Shown: positions 1 through 8,122 of the stretch, in pieces
Layout: the number at the start of each line of letters is the position of its first letter
How positions within the stretch are numbered: the stretch's first letter is position 1
Origin: a virus
Reading direction: 5' to 3' (one strand)
Length of the DNA stretch: 64,000 nt
Virus record (IMG/VR): IMGVR_UViG_3300009130_000021
Location: 1-64,000 of that record
Notes under the pieces: generated by a model
The model's input: only the letters and a program-made list of their open reading frames with translations
Databases searched by the model: none
Told to the model about the DNA's origin: nothing
Translations under genes and position numbers: made by a program

Positions 1-1
1 A

Positions 2-154
2 CCAAGTGTGGCAGGTAAGTGTATTGAAAGAGCGAAAGTACACTGGACAGATTGTAGTAGTAGTTTAATTGGTGATTTACAAGATGGTTGGATGTGCGAA
101 GGCAATTTAATAATAGATTACGATAAAATAAATTTATTTGAAGACGCAAGGTAA
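2..154 (+). CDS. C-terminal end of an unidentified protein (partial)
   Basis: An open frame enters from the left edge and stops at TAA 152-154, giving the last 50 residues of a protein that includes the stretch KVHWTDCSSSLIGDLQDGW. Length and amino-acid composition are consistent with a real gene on the + strand, but too little is visible to assign a family. An 8-bp inverted repeat and a late promoter follow, so this is probably the end of a transcription unit. Confidence 0.45.
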   Translation, partial: PSVAGKCIERAKVHWTDCSSSLIGDLQDGWMCEGNLIIDYDKINLFEDAR

Positions 155-192
155 TTGCATATAACTTCTTTATAAATGAGCTTGAGCGGCTG

Positions 193-211
193 TTTGTTTC
201 ATAGAAACAAA
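193..211 (+). terminator. possible weak terminator hairpin
   Basis: TTTGTTTC and GAAACAAA form an 8-bp stem with a 3-nt loop just downstream of the partial gene ending at 154. There is no good U-tract, so a terminator role is only positional. Confidence 0.3.
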
Positions 212-236
212 TTGCATTTATAATATGTTATGTCGC

Positions 237-251
237 AATAAATAATAAAAA
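237..251 (+). promoter_or_regulatory. T4-like late promoter
   Basis: AATAAATAATAAAAA lies 10 bases before the ATG at 262. The same sequence recurs before many structural genes here and resembles the T4 late element TATAAATA. The very short distance to the start codon implies a leader of about ten bases or less. Confidence 0.75.
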
Positions 252-261
252 GCTTAATTGC

Positions 262-765
262 ATGTCAAAGTTCGATAACTTAAACGGAAATTTAAAATTT
301 ATAACTGAGTATTCAGATTATATCGCTGAACAAGAATTCGATGAGGAAGGAATGCCTATTCCAGAACCTGAAGAAAATAGATTTAGATATATCTTTGTAG
401 TTAGAGGTCAAGAAGGTAAGAAGAAATATCCAGACGGAAGCACTAGCAGTAAATTCAAAACTTACGAAATTAAGGAAAAAGAACTTAAATCTTGGCTAGT
501 TGACAACATTAAGCAAATTGATGGTCAGGATCTAACTGATAATGAATCAATCATCAAAAGAAAAAAGATCTACGATTACATCACAGGTAAGAAAAGCATT
601 GTTGAACAAGAAGATCAAGATATATTAAAGAGATTTAGAACTGCTACTATTACTGAAATGATCGCAAAGGAAGTAGATAAAACAGATGTTTACTTTGAAC
701 GTAAAACAAAAGTTCCTACTACTGATATGATCGATGTAACGTTCATCATCTTAAATTCTAAATGA
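262..765 (+). CDS. late-promoter-driven hypothetical protein, 167 aa
   Basis: This soluble, charged 167-residue protein has no signal peptide, membrane segment or motif I recognise. The start is fixed by the late promoter ending 10 bases upstream. The stop overlaps the start of the next gene (ATGA, 762-765), so the two are probably translationally coupled. Late expression suggests a virion, assembly or lysis-stage role. I considered an RNA-polymerase-associated factor such as T4 gp33 or RpbA because those lie near gene 32 in T4, but the sequence gives no support. Confidence 0.7.
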   Translation: MSKFDNLNGNLKFITEYSDYIAEQEFDEEGMPIPEPEENRFRYIFVVRGQEGKKKYPDGSTSSKFKTYEIKEKELKSWLVDNIKQIDGQDLTDNESIIKRKKIYDYITGKKSIVEQEDQDILKRFRTATITEMIAKEVDKTDVYFERKTKVPTTDMIDVTFIILNSK

Positions 766-1499
766 AATATGTAAGCAATTATATAAATGGCAATAACGAT
801 TTCAGTGTTCTTGAGTACGTTACTAGAATTTTAGAGATAATTACTAATAAACCGATTCCAGAAGAGGAATACACTCAAATAGATAAATATGAAATAAACG
901 AATCTGATAAATTCGATTGTATCATATTATCTAGAAAGAAGCCTTCTCCAAAAGTTTCCTCAGATTCTCATTTCAAAGCTTTACCTTGGGAGGCAGTTAA
1001 TATGAAACAATATGGATTTTGTATTGATGCTACTATGAGAGCTGGAGCAGATATCCATATTCCTGAAATTACTATCCATTTACTCCTAAGTGAATTTGCA
1101 GATTTAGAGGAATTTAAATATAGACTTATAGATCTTATATACCATGAAGTAAAACATGTAAATCAAATTGGAATCAATAGACATCCTTCTAATATTCATC
1201 CAGGTAACGGAGAAGAGAGAAAGAACGCTGATTCTGAATTAGATTATTTCTTAATACCTGCAGAAGTAGAAGCATACGTTCATGGTATGTATAACAGATC
1301 TAGATATGAACAATCCAATCTTGACGAATTGTTCTTTAAATATCTAACTCCATTTGTTCAGAGTGGTAGAATTAATATAGGACAAGCTGAAAGAGCAGCA
1401 ACTGAATGGATCCTTTTTGCTCTTGAGAATTACCCAGATTCTAAGCTATCAGATTCACATTTAACTCAAAAAATAATAGATTCTATCGAAAACTTTTAG
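762..1499 (+). CDS. putative zinc metallopeptidase-like protein (HEVKH)
   Basis: The 245-residue product contains HEVKH at residues 128-132, a match to the HExxH zinc-binding motif. It lies at the end of a helix-like stretch (RLIDLIYHEVKHVNQ). About 35 residues later comes a conserved-looking PAEVEAYVHG segment (about 167-176) whose glutamates could supply a third zinc ligand, as in zincin-like peptidases. No signal peptide is visible, so it would act in the cytoplasm or inside the virion. It is coupled by ATGA overlap to the late gene upstream and is therefore likely a late product. Substrate unknown; the peptidase call rests on the motif only. Confidence 0.6.
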   Translation: MKYVSNYINGNNDFSVLEYVTRILEIITNKPIPEEEYTQIDKYEINESDKFDCIILSRKKPSPKVSSDSHFKALPWEAVNMKQYGFCIDATMRAGADIHIPEITIHLLLSEFADLEEFKYRLIDLIYHEVKHVNQIGINRHPSNIHPGNGEERKNADSELDYFLIPAEVEAYVHGMYNRSRYEQSNLDELFFKYLTPFVQSGRINIGQAERAATEWILFALENYPDSKLSDSHLTQKIIDSIENF

Positions 1500-1504
1500 G
1501 GAAC

Positions 1505-1525
1505 TTTTCAGTATAAAACATTAAA
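1505..1525 (+). promoter_or_regulatory. candidate early/middle promoter (AGTATAAAA type)
   Basis: CTTTTCAGTATAAAAC sits about 20 bases before the H1-like gene. The same core recurs before operons at 8123, 18858, 22208, 35040, 52679 and 56269, none of which has a strong late element at that position. Function inferred from recurrence. Confidence 0.45.
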
Positions 1526-1537
1526 ATTTTATACATT

Positions 1538-1795
1538 ATGAATGATTTTCAACAATTTAAAGCATTAGTAGAAGAAGCAAAGACTTCTATTTTTGGAGAG
1601 ATCGACTCTTTAGTAGAGAAGATGGAAAACGAAGGTGATCTTGAAAAATTCTATGAGAAAGGTGTTAAGAGCGCTGGATCTAGATTAAGAAAAGATCTAC
1701 AATCTATTAGAAAAGCAATCCACAATCCGACTGTTCGTGAAAAGATGAACGGAATCGCGAATGGAGCAAAAGACCTTAGAGAAAAAATTAAATAA
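1538..1795 (+). CDS. histone H1-like (Hc1-type) DNA-associated protein
   Basis: This 85-residue protein has a central segment, KFYEKGVKSAGSRLRKDLQ, that closely resembles the small histone H1-like proteins typical of Bacteroidota (pattern KFYEKGN.AAGTR.RKAMQ). It is lysine and arginine rich in its second half (RKAIHN, REKMNG, DLREKIK). The family is thought to bind and organise DNA. Its place just upstream of SSB, behind a candidate early/middle promoter, fits a role in phage or host DNA handling. The N-terminus NDFQQF also weakly resembles the head-targeting tags described below. It is a strong hint of host phylum. Confidence 0.65.
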   Translation: MNDFQQFKALVEEAKTSIFGEIDSLVEKMENEGDLEKFYEKGVKSAGSRLRKDLQSIRKAIHNPTVREKMNGIANGAKDLREKIK

Positions 1796-1810
1796 TTTAC
1801 ATAAAATTAT

Positions 1811-1837
1811 AAACCCTCTTATAATTCGAGAGGGTTT
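1811..1837 (+). terminator. hairpin terminator or attenuator before gene 32
   Basis: AAACCCTCT and AGAGGGTTT form a 9-bp stem with a 9-nt loop between the H1-like gene and SSB. The tail (GTTTGTGG) is not a strong U-tract, so it may only attenuate, or it may serve as a structured leader of SSB mRNA. T4 gp32 is known to regulate its own translation at a structured leader. Confidence 0.55.
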
Positions 1838-1876
1838 GTGGTATACTAATAAGGAAACAAAATAAATTTTACAATT

Positions 1877-2926
1877 ATGACAGACTTTTTTGATTTATCA
1901 GATGACTCGTTTGTACAAAAACCAGCATCGAAAGGAGAACGTAAAGTAGACACTAACATTTACAACCCAGATCCAGACGCATTTAATGGATCGTACAAAT
2001 CGGTATTTAGATTAGTACCGTACATTCACGACAAGTCGATGAGTAAATACACAAAATACTCAGCTAAATTCTACAACGCTTTAACTAAAAGCTCTTTATA
2101 TGTAGATTGTCCATCGAATGTAGGAAAACCTTCTATTTTATGGGATTTAGATTCTGTAATTAGATCGTTAAAAGATGAAGAGCCAGATCTTCATAAGCAA
2201 CTTAAAGATGCATTCTCGAGATGGAATAGCCATTACTCTCCAGTTTACATCAAGAAAGATCCACAGAGACCTGAATTAGAAGGTACTGTAAAGCTTTTAA
2301 AGTTCGCTAATCATATTAATAACATGATTGAAGAGCAAATCAATCCTGAAGAAAATGAGTTATTAGGAGATGTTCAAAAGATCAATCCTTACCACTTATT
2401 AAACGGAAAAGATTTCTTATGTGTCGTTGGTAAGAAAACAAGACAATTTAGAGACTGGTCAAAATGTAAGTTCATGGACGAAGTTACGCCATTAATCTTC
2501 AAAGTAGGGGACCAAGATGTTGCTGTTGAAAACAGTGAAAAGTCTGTTAAGTTAGTACAGGAATTCTTAAAGAAGAATACACCTAAGTTAGACGAATACT
2601 TACATAGAGAGTGGGACGCAGAAACAAGAGAAAAAGTAGCTGATGCTATTATCGCTGTTGTTGGAAATCGTTCAGTAATTGATATGCTTCTTGCTAGAAC
2701 TAAGGACGAGGAAACTAAGGCTATTATTCAGAGAAAATTAGACGGAGGAGGATCTTCTTCAGCTGCATCAAGTTCAGCACCTGCTGCTTCTGCTGCTTCA
2801 GAATTATCTGATGATTTAGAGTTTGAATCTCCTGCTGCTTCTACACCTGCTACTAGCGAGCCTGCTGCAGAATCTTCTTCAGAAGAATCAAGCGATGAAT
2901 ACGATGCATTATTCAGCGACTTATAA
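1877..2926 (+). CDS. 32: single-stranded DNA-binding protein (T4 gp32-like)
   Basis: The product coats single-stranded DNA at forks and in recombination and recruits replication proteins. The 349 residues (T4 gp32 has 301) show a basic N-terminus, a core with the diagnostic stretch YIKKDPQRPELEG (about 124-136, matching the T4 region with KDPAAPENEG), a Ser/Ala-rich linker (about 295-335) and an acidic tail ending DEYDALFSDL. The T4 zinc site appears lost: the cysteine at 78 is followed by none until 182, so the HCCC set is absent. The tail end is nearly identical to that of the gp41 helicase here. Leader 1838-1876 is AT rich. Confidence 0.92.
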   Translation: MTDFFDLSDDSFVQKPASKGERKVDTNIYNPDPDAFNGSYKSVFRLVPYIHDKSMSKYTKYSAKFYNALTKSSLYVDCPSNVGKPSILWDLDSVIRSLKDEEPDLHKQLKDAFSRWNSHYSPVYIKKDPQRPELEGTVKLLKFANHINNMIEEQINPEENELLGDVQKINPYHLLNGKDFLCVVGKKTRQFRDWSKCKFMDEVTPLIFKVGDQDVAVENSEKSVKLVQEFLKKNTPKLDEYLHREWDAETREKVADAIIAVVGNRSVIDMLLARTKDEETKAIIQRKLDGGGSSSAASSSAPAASAASELSDDLEFESPAASTPATSEPAAESSSEESSDEYDALFSDL

Positions 2927-2943
2927 AAATAATCTTTTAGAAA

Positions 2944-3267
2944 ATGGAAGATATTAACGATCAAGTAGAAGAATTGAATACTCAAGAAGCATCTACAGAA
3001 ACTGTTTCTCAAGAAACAGAAGAGCCTAAAAAACCAGCTAATGTTTTATTAGGTGCTATTTCTTACGAAAACGAAGATGATTATCAGAAGTTTTTAGATG
3101 GAATGGACATCAATCAAGCATTATTTGTTATTGTTTCTGGATGTACTCACGCTCAAAGCAAGTCAGCATATACTCTTGCTGAAGCTGAGTTAATTTCAAA
3201 AGCAATTAAGGCTATTAAAAACAAATCAGTAAAACAGGAACCTTCTAATGAGGCTCCACAATCTTAA
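2944..3267 (+). CDS. hypothetical acidic protein downstream of SSB
   Basis: This 107-residue protein has a disordered, glutamate-rich first third, a central ordered-looking part (about 33-90) and a polar tail. It lies 17 bases after SSB and 7 bases before RNase H. T4 has the helicase loader gene 59 close to gene 32, but this protein is half that length and shows no recognisable similarity. The operon context suggests a replication accessory role; function unknown. Confidence 0.7.
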   Translation: MEDINDQVEELNTQEASTETVSQETEEPKKPANVLLGAISYENEDDYQKFLDGMDINQALFVIVSGCTHAQSKSAYTLAEAELISKAIKAIKNKSVKQEPSNEAPQS

Positions 3268-3274
3268 GATATAA

Positions 3275-4420
3275 ATGGATTTCGTTATAGACGGACACGC
3301 ATTTTTAAATGTATCTTTAAGCGTTACTAAGAATATGGTCTTTAATGACCGTACTCTTGGTAACAAATATTGGGTAGATGATATATTCAATGAAGGCAGA
3401 CATATTTTAAAGGATCAAGTTAAATACTTCTTTAGAGATTTCTGCCTTAACTACCTAAATTCTCTTATCTATTCCGTTTCAGGAAAAATAGACAATGTTC
3501 ATATCGTATTTGATTACAAAAGCTGGAGAAAGGAATATCTTCAAGATTTCTTTTCTGAGACTAACTTTGAATCTGATTTATCAGTAGATGAGTTTGGATA
3601 TAAGGCTAATAGAACAAAGAACGAGACTGACTATCTTTTTAATGAATACTTAATAGATGTTTTAGTTCCAGTATTAGAAGAAAGAACTGGTATAAACAAA
3701 TACATCATAAAAGGAGCAGAAGGAGACGATCTTATCGCCTTACTTTGTGAACAAATAGAAGATGATGTTTTAGTATATACTGTAGATAGTGATATACTTC
3801 AATTACTAAAAACTAAAGGGAAAAACGTATTTTTAATATATCCTAAACAAAGAGCTAAACATAAAAAGTTATTTGTTTCTAATAATATAGTAGAATCAGT
3901 TCAAGAATCTAAAGTAGATGACTTCTTTTCTTTAGATACTACTGATATTGTAGGATCTAATTACGATTACTTAGTAGACGCTCTAACGAGTAAAGATTAC
4001 GAAAAGTATGAGCTTGATCCAACTATTGATATATTAACTAAGGTTTTTAGAGGAGACAAGAAGGATAACATTTCAAGAATGACTAAAATGACTCCTAAGA
4101 AGACTGAAGCTCTTCTTAAAATTATAGTTGAAAAATACGGCGATTCGGCATTGGAAGAGTTCATCAATTTAGGGGATGACCTCGTTAAATTTGTAGTTGA
4201 TAACATAGTAACACTTCATAAGCTTAAGGAAGATGATCAGGCTTCACGCAATGATATTGAGAAGCATTTTAGATTAAATGCAAAGTTAATATTGTTAAAC
4301 AGTAAACTTTTTCCAGAAAAGCTAGTACAAGACTTTAACGAATATTGTTCTAACATGGACATTACTCGTTTTAACTATAAGAAACTATTTGAATTAAAAA
4401 ATAATCCATCAGTTATATGA
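3275..4420 (+). CDS. rnh: RNase H / 5'-3' flap exonuclease (T4 Rnh-like)
   Basis: This enzyme removes RNA primers and flaps from lagging-strand fragments. The 381 residues (T4 Rnh 305) begin with FVIDGHAFLN, the first metal-binding aspartate. They continue with KGAEGDDLIALL and VYTVDSDILQLL, the acidic clusters of the FEN-1/PIN fold, and ILTKVFRGDKKDNISRM, which matches T4 MTKILKGDKKDNVAS and marks the helix-hairpin DNA-binding region. It sits in the SSB operon, 7 bases after the previous gene, and its stop overlaps the GroES start by 4 bases. Confidence 0.9.
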   Translation: MDFVIDGHAFLNVSLSVTKNMVFNDRTLGNKYWVDDIFNEGRHILKDQVKYFFRDFCLNYLNSLIYSVSGKIDNVHIVFDYKSWRKEYLQDFFSETNFESDLSVDEFGYKANRTKNETDYLFNEYLIDVLVPVLEERTGINKYIIKGAEGDDLIALLCEQIEDDVLVYTVDSDILQLLKTKGKNVFLIYPKQRAKHKKLFVSNNIVESVQESKVDDFFSLDTTDIVGSNYDYLVDALTSKDYEKYELDPTIDILTKVFRGDKKDNISRMTKMTPKKTEALLKIIVEKYGDSALEEFINLGDDLVKFVVDNIVTLHKLKEDDQASRNDIEKHFRLNAKLILLNSKLFPEKLVQDFNEYCSNMDITRFNYKKLFELKNNPSVI

Positions 4421-4716
4421 AACCTTTATACGAAAGAGTTTTAATCAAACCTAGAGAAAAAGAAACAACTACCGAATCAGGTCTAATGTTACCTGAAAAA
4501 GCAGTAAAGCGTCCTAACTTAGGAGAAGTTATTGCTTGTGGAGAAGGAACTACTCATAATCCAATGAAAGTTAAACCAGGAGATCTTGTGATCTGTAATA
4601 GATTTGCTGGTACTGAACTTACATATAAGGGAGATAAATGTTATATGGTAATGTCAAATGAAATTATGGCAGTATTAGATAGCTTTGATGATATTTCTCT
4701 TGAGGAGTATGAATAA
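4417..4716 (+). CDS. groES: GroES-type co-chaperonin (functional equivalent of T4 gp31)
   Basis: The product caps host GroEL so that phage proteins, chiefly the capsid protein, can fold. The 99 residues start with PLYERVLIKP and contain ESGLMLPEKA, GEVIACGEG and VKPGDLVICNRFAGTEL, the classic GroES strands. It looks more like bacterial GroES than like divergent T4 gp31. The acidic C-terminus SFDDISLEEYE is extra. Its ATG overlaps the RNase H stop (ATGA), and the operon ends at a hairpin terminator. Confidence 0.9.
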   Translation: MKPLYERVLIKPREKETTTESGLMLPEKAVKRPNLGEVIACGEGTTHNPMKVKPGDLVICNRFAGTELTYKGDKCYMVMSNEIMAVLDSFDDISLEEYE

Positions 4717-4741
4717 CCACCACTTAGCCATGTGAAGATAG

Positions 4742-4771
4742 AAATAGGGACTAAATGTCCCTATTTTTTAT
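4742..4771 (+). terminator. bidirectional terminator between convergent operons
   Basis: AAATAGGGAC and GTCCCTATTT form a 10-bp stem with a short loop, followed on the + strand by a U-rich run. It separates the + SSB-GroES operon from the - strand gene ending at 4768. Confidence 0.8.
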
Positions 4772-4950
4772 TGTTCAATTGTCTGAATTTTCCAGTTGTC
4801 TAGAGGGCCACTCAGCAATCCCTTATCATTGGAATTAAGCTCTGTAAATAGAGCCAATATATCCTTGTTTGCAACGAAACTAGATAAGTAAATAATTCTC
4901 TTATCGTAATCTATTTTCCATTTGTTGCTCTGTGCTTTAGTTGTCATCAT
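4768..4950 (-). CDS. small hypothetical protein, 60 aa
   Basis: The product is a 60-residue polar protein; initiation could be at either of two adjacent ATG codons (4950 or 4947). It lies between the sheath terminator and the convergent terminator at 4742, so it is probably transcribed on its own or by read-through from the sheath gene. No motif recognised. Confidence 0.5.
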   Translation of the reverse strand: MMTTKAQSNKWKIDYDKRIIYLSSFVANKDILALFTELNSNDKGLLSGPLDNWKIQTIEQ

Positions 4951-4983
4951 AATATTATTATTTTATAATTTACTAATACTTAA

Positions 4984-5023
4984 TAATAAAAAAATCCGAT
5001 AGATTTCTCTACCGGATTTTCTA
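4984..5023 (-). terminator. terminator of the tail sheath gene
   Basis: On the - strand, AATCCGGTAGA and TCTATCGGATT pair (one G-U) with a 4-nt loop and are followed by a run of seven T, 20 bases after the sheath stop codon. Confidence 0.8.
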
Positions 5024-5042
5024 TATTAACTATTTAAGTTTA

Positions 5043-8003
5043 TTAGAAACTTGGAGTAAATCCTGTAGATTCTGAACTTAATTGTCCTCCAACTCTTGTA
5101 ATAGTAATTCTATTAATAAACTTGTGAATTCCTCTTGGGAAGTCTACAAGAACATCAATAATAGCTGCGTTATTCTCAATTACTTCTCCAGTGTTATTTG
5201 AAGAATCGAATATTACTTCGTAGCTTGATAATCCTCTTGCTTGAACTACTGAATCCAAATAGTTTTCAACAATTGTCTTAATTCTTAATCTTGTGATCTC
5301 ATCGTTGAAGTCGAATAAGAAGTTGAATAAGATTCTAGCAATATCTCTTTCGATAGTAGATAAGTTATCTCTAACGTGAGCGTTGTTTAATGCTGAATTA
5401 ATTCTTTGGTAAGCAGTGTTATTAGAGAATAATAAAGTACCAAATCCTCTTCTCTTAACGATTAAGTTATGTCCAACAGGCTCTAAGTAAGCTCTATCTT
5501 CGTCGCTTAATTCGTATTCTACTCCTACTAATTCTGGATCGTTAATAACTCCTCTTTTTCCTCCGGCTACAATTAAGAATGGAGTACCATTTCTAAATTT
5601 CTGAACATATAAGTTAGAAATATAAGGTGCTGGTGGTACAGATAATTGTCTGTTTCCATTTCTAATTACTAAGTTAGGGAAGTTAAACATTGAGTAAGAT
5701 GAAAGTGGAACTCCATTAACATCTTCTTCTCCGAATTGGAATGTAAATCCAGGATTAAGGCTTAAATCTCCTCCTTCAGAAATTAATTGAGGAGAAACTA
5801 ATTTATTAACCTGATTAATAAAGCTAGGTTCAACTGACTCTTCAAATTGCTTAATAGATGGAGCATTTAAGATAGCCATTGATTGACCGTGCATAGCTGC
5901 AATCTTAGAAAGGTAGTATTTAGATGAAGAAGAAATTTCTCCTTCGTAAGTATCTACTACATATCTGAAGTCAATTGCTTCTTTTCCTGCTAATGTTTCA
6001 GGAATAGATGTGAAATCGAATAAGTAAGATAAGATATCTTGCTGTCTTTGTGCAGTTGAGTTAGGTAATAATGCCTCTCTAACTTTAAATCCTTTTAAGT
6101 ATTGACCTCTTAAGCTAGTTGAGAAGTTGTAAATACCTTTAATCACTTGAATCTCGTTATTAGTAGTTTCAAGACCAATTACGTTTTCTCCACTTGGAGA
6201 CATTGTAGTAATAGTGTACTCTAATCTGTAAGGAGATAAAGTTTCTTTTGAGCTAACTGAGATAATTTTAAGGTATCTGTCTCTGATTTCTCCATTTGTT
6301 CTAGCTTTAATGTAGCTATTAACTTTAATGAATTCATCAATCTTAGCTTTTTCAGTAGAACCTGAAGTAGCTCCGATTCCTACAGTAATTACGTTAGGCT
6401 GAGTGATTGAGAAATCAGTAAAGTAAGCAGAATCAGAAAGATCAAAAGTAGCTTTAAAATCTTCTCCAGATTCAGTTACTATCTTAATATGCTCGTTTCC
6501 ACCTCCAGTGTAATTAATAATATCTTCTTGAGTAGTCAATGTGATATCTGAGTAAGCTTTAAATATTACGTAAGGTAAATCATTACCTGAAACATTGATA
6601 TCTAAGTTATCTTCAACTTTTACGTAGTAATCTAAAGTACCGTTTGTCATAACGTCTCCGTTCTGTACAAATCCTTTAGCGTAAGAGTCATATAATTTAC
6701 TGTCTCCCATTGCAATAACGTAAGAAGAAGTTCCAGTTGCTCCTGCTACTAAGTAAGTATCTCCTAATGCTGGAGGTAAAGTATCAGTGAAAGCAGTTGC
6801 TCCAATAGATGATGAAATTTCGTAAACTAATTCAGCATCTGCTGGCTTACAGTAGCTTAATTGATCGATTAAAGGAGTAGCTGCTGCAACAGTAGTTCCA
6901 TCAGTTTCATATCCTCCGTCATCAACTGAGTAAGCTAATTCATCAAATCCATGACCTACTAAATCAACTCTATGTGTTCCTACGTTAGTATCACTAAATG
7001 TATTTTCTTCTAAATCAATTAAATCTAATTTATCAGTATCAAGTGCACATAAAACTCCAGTAGTTGGGAATGCTCTATTTACCAATAAATCGATAGAAAT
7101 TGAATTTCCACTCTGATCAATGAAATCAGGAATTAAACATCCAATAGTTCTATTAACTACGCTAACTTCTCTTAATGCGAAGAAATCGCTTGATTTTGAC
7201 TCAATTAAACCAGTTTCATCGAAGAACTGCTTGTAGATAGGATCTTTAGATAACTTTAAATAGTTACTCCAGTCTCCACTTACAACCATTACTTCAACCA
7301 TGTAGTCTGAAATAAAATCGTCTTCATGTACGTAAGTTGGGAAATCAATATCATTTCCTCCACCTACAGTGTTGTACCATTCTTTAGCTGTTACATCAAA
7401 TCCTGTTGTTGTAGCTTTTCTAGTCCAAACAGTAACGTTGTTCTTTCCAGTGTTAACAAATGATAATAACTTGTTAGAATCAATTGAAGTCTGTCCGAAT
7501 CCTCCAGGATTAGTAATGAAATCGTCTCCTAAAACAATGTTCTTAGTTTTATTCAATTGCTCATCACTAGCAAACCATAATCTTCTTCTGTTAAAGAAAT
7601 CAATTAATGGATTTTTTATTGGGTTAGTGTTAGCATTGTTAGATGCAGCTTCAGTATTGAAAGTAGTGAAATATACTTGATCTAAATTAGAAAGAGCATC
7701 TTCTTCATTATCAATAGGTAAAACATTCAATGCAAAAACTGGACCTTCTCTTAAAGCAACTTCAATTGCTCTATGGAAGTAACTTCCTGCTTTTTCAAGT
7801 TTAGAATCAATATCGCCAAACACTGCTTTTAATGTTCTTAAATCGTTTATTAATACCACCGTATTAAAAGGTCCTATTCTACTTGAACCTACTATAAGCC
7901 TTCCAGTTGTAATGGGAAGAGCTAAATTCTCACTCTGACCGACCTCGATAGTGTAAACTCCACTAGCTTTAAAGTCATTCAAGTTAATAATTCTTCCAGC
8001 CAT
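5043..8003 (-). CDS. 18: tail sheath protein (T4 gp18-like)
   Basis: This is the contractile sheath subunit. The 986 residues are much longer than T4 gp18 (659). The N-terminus (residues 1-80, with ASGVYTIEVGQSENLALPIT and GPFNTVVLIN) and the C-terminus (DNLSTIERDIARILFNFLFD; DFPRGIHKFINRITITR) are typical of sheath proteins, where these ends form the inter-subunit mesh. The extra length lies in the middle third (about 200-600), which is predicted to be surface domains. A late promoter ends about 12 bases before the start and a terminator follows. Confidence 0.9.
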   Translation of the reverse strand: MAGRIINLNDFKASGVYTIEVGQSENLALPITTGRLIVGSSRIGPFNTVVLINDLRTLKAVFGDIDSKLEKAGSYFHRAIEVALREGPVFALNVLPIDNEEDALSNLDQVYFTTFNTEAASNNANTNPIKNPLIDFFNRRRLWFASDEQLNKTKNIVLGDDFITNPGGFGQTSIDSNKLLSFVNTGKNNVTVWTRKATTTGFDVTAKEWYNTVGGGNDIDFPTYVHEDDFISDYMVEVMVVSGDWSNYLKLSKDPIYKQFFDETGLIESKSSDFFALREVSVVNRTIGCLIPDFIDQSGNSISIDLLVNRAFPTTGVLCALDTDKLDLIDLEENTFSDTNVGTHRVDLVGHGFDELAYSVDDGGYETDGTTVAAATPLIDQLSYCKPADAELVYEISSSIGATAFTDTLPPALGDTYLVAGATGTSSYVIAMGDSKLYDSYAKGFVQNGDVMTNGTLDYYVKVEDNLDINVSGNDLPYVIFKAYSDITLTTQEDIINYTGGGNEHIKIVTESGEDFKATFDLSDSAYFTDFSITQPNVITVGIGATSGSTEKAKIDEFIKVNSYIKARTNGEIRDRYLKIISVSSKETLSPYRLEYTITTMSPSGENVIGLETTNNEIQVIKGIYNFSTSLRGQYLKGFKVREALLPNSTAQRQQDILSYLFDFTSIPETLAGKEAIDFRYVVDTYEGEISSSSKYYLSKIAAMHGQSMAILNAPSIKQFEESVEPSFINQVNKLVSPQLISEGGDLSLNPGFTFQFGEEDVNGVPLSSYSMFNFPNLVIRNGNRQLSVPPAPYISNLYVQKFRNGTPFLIVAGGKRGVINDPELVGVEYELSDEDRAYLEPVGHNLIVKRRGFGTLLFSNNTAYQRINSALNNAHVRDNLSTIERDIARILFNFLFDFNDEITRLRIKTIVENYLDSVVQARGLSSYEVIFDSSNNTGEVIENNAAIIDVLVDFPRGIHKFINRITITRVGGQLSSESTGFTPSF

Positions 8004-8014
8004 GCTATAAAGAT

Positions 8015-8032
8015 ATTTTTTTATTATTTATT
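8015..8032 (-). promoter_or_regulatory. late promoter of tail sheath gene
   Basis: The - strand reads GAATAAATAATAAAAAAA, matching the late consensus of this genome, about a dozen bases before the sheath ATG. Confidence 0.8.
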
Positions 8033-8086
8033 CGGCAGCTATTTAATAAACATAAAAATTTTATTAAATTGGAAATCGTTGCTCCA

Positions 8087-8107
8087 TTTTTTAGTATAAA
8101 AAAGTAA
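8087..8107 (+). promoter_or_regulatory. candidate early/middle promoter of the replication operon
   Basis: TTTTTTAGTATAAAAAAG precedes the gp56-like gene by about 20 bases. It is the same element as at 1505 and 22148. Confidence 0.45.
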
Positions 8108-8122
8108 AATATTTATTGATAT

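Noticed and set aside
2728-3012. 94-residue - strand frame opposite SSB and the next gene
   Set aside because: It is antisense to the Ser/Ala-rich SSB linker, with composition explained by that repeat-like region.
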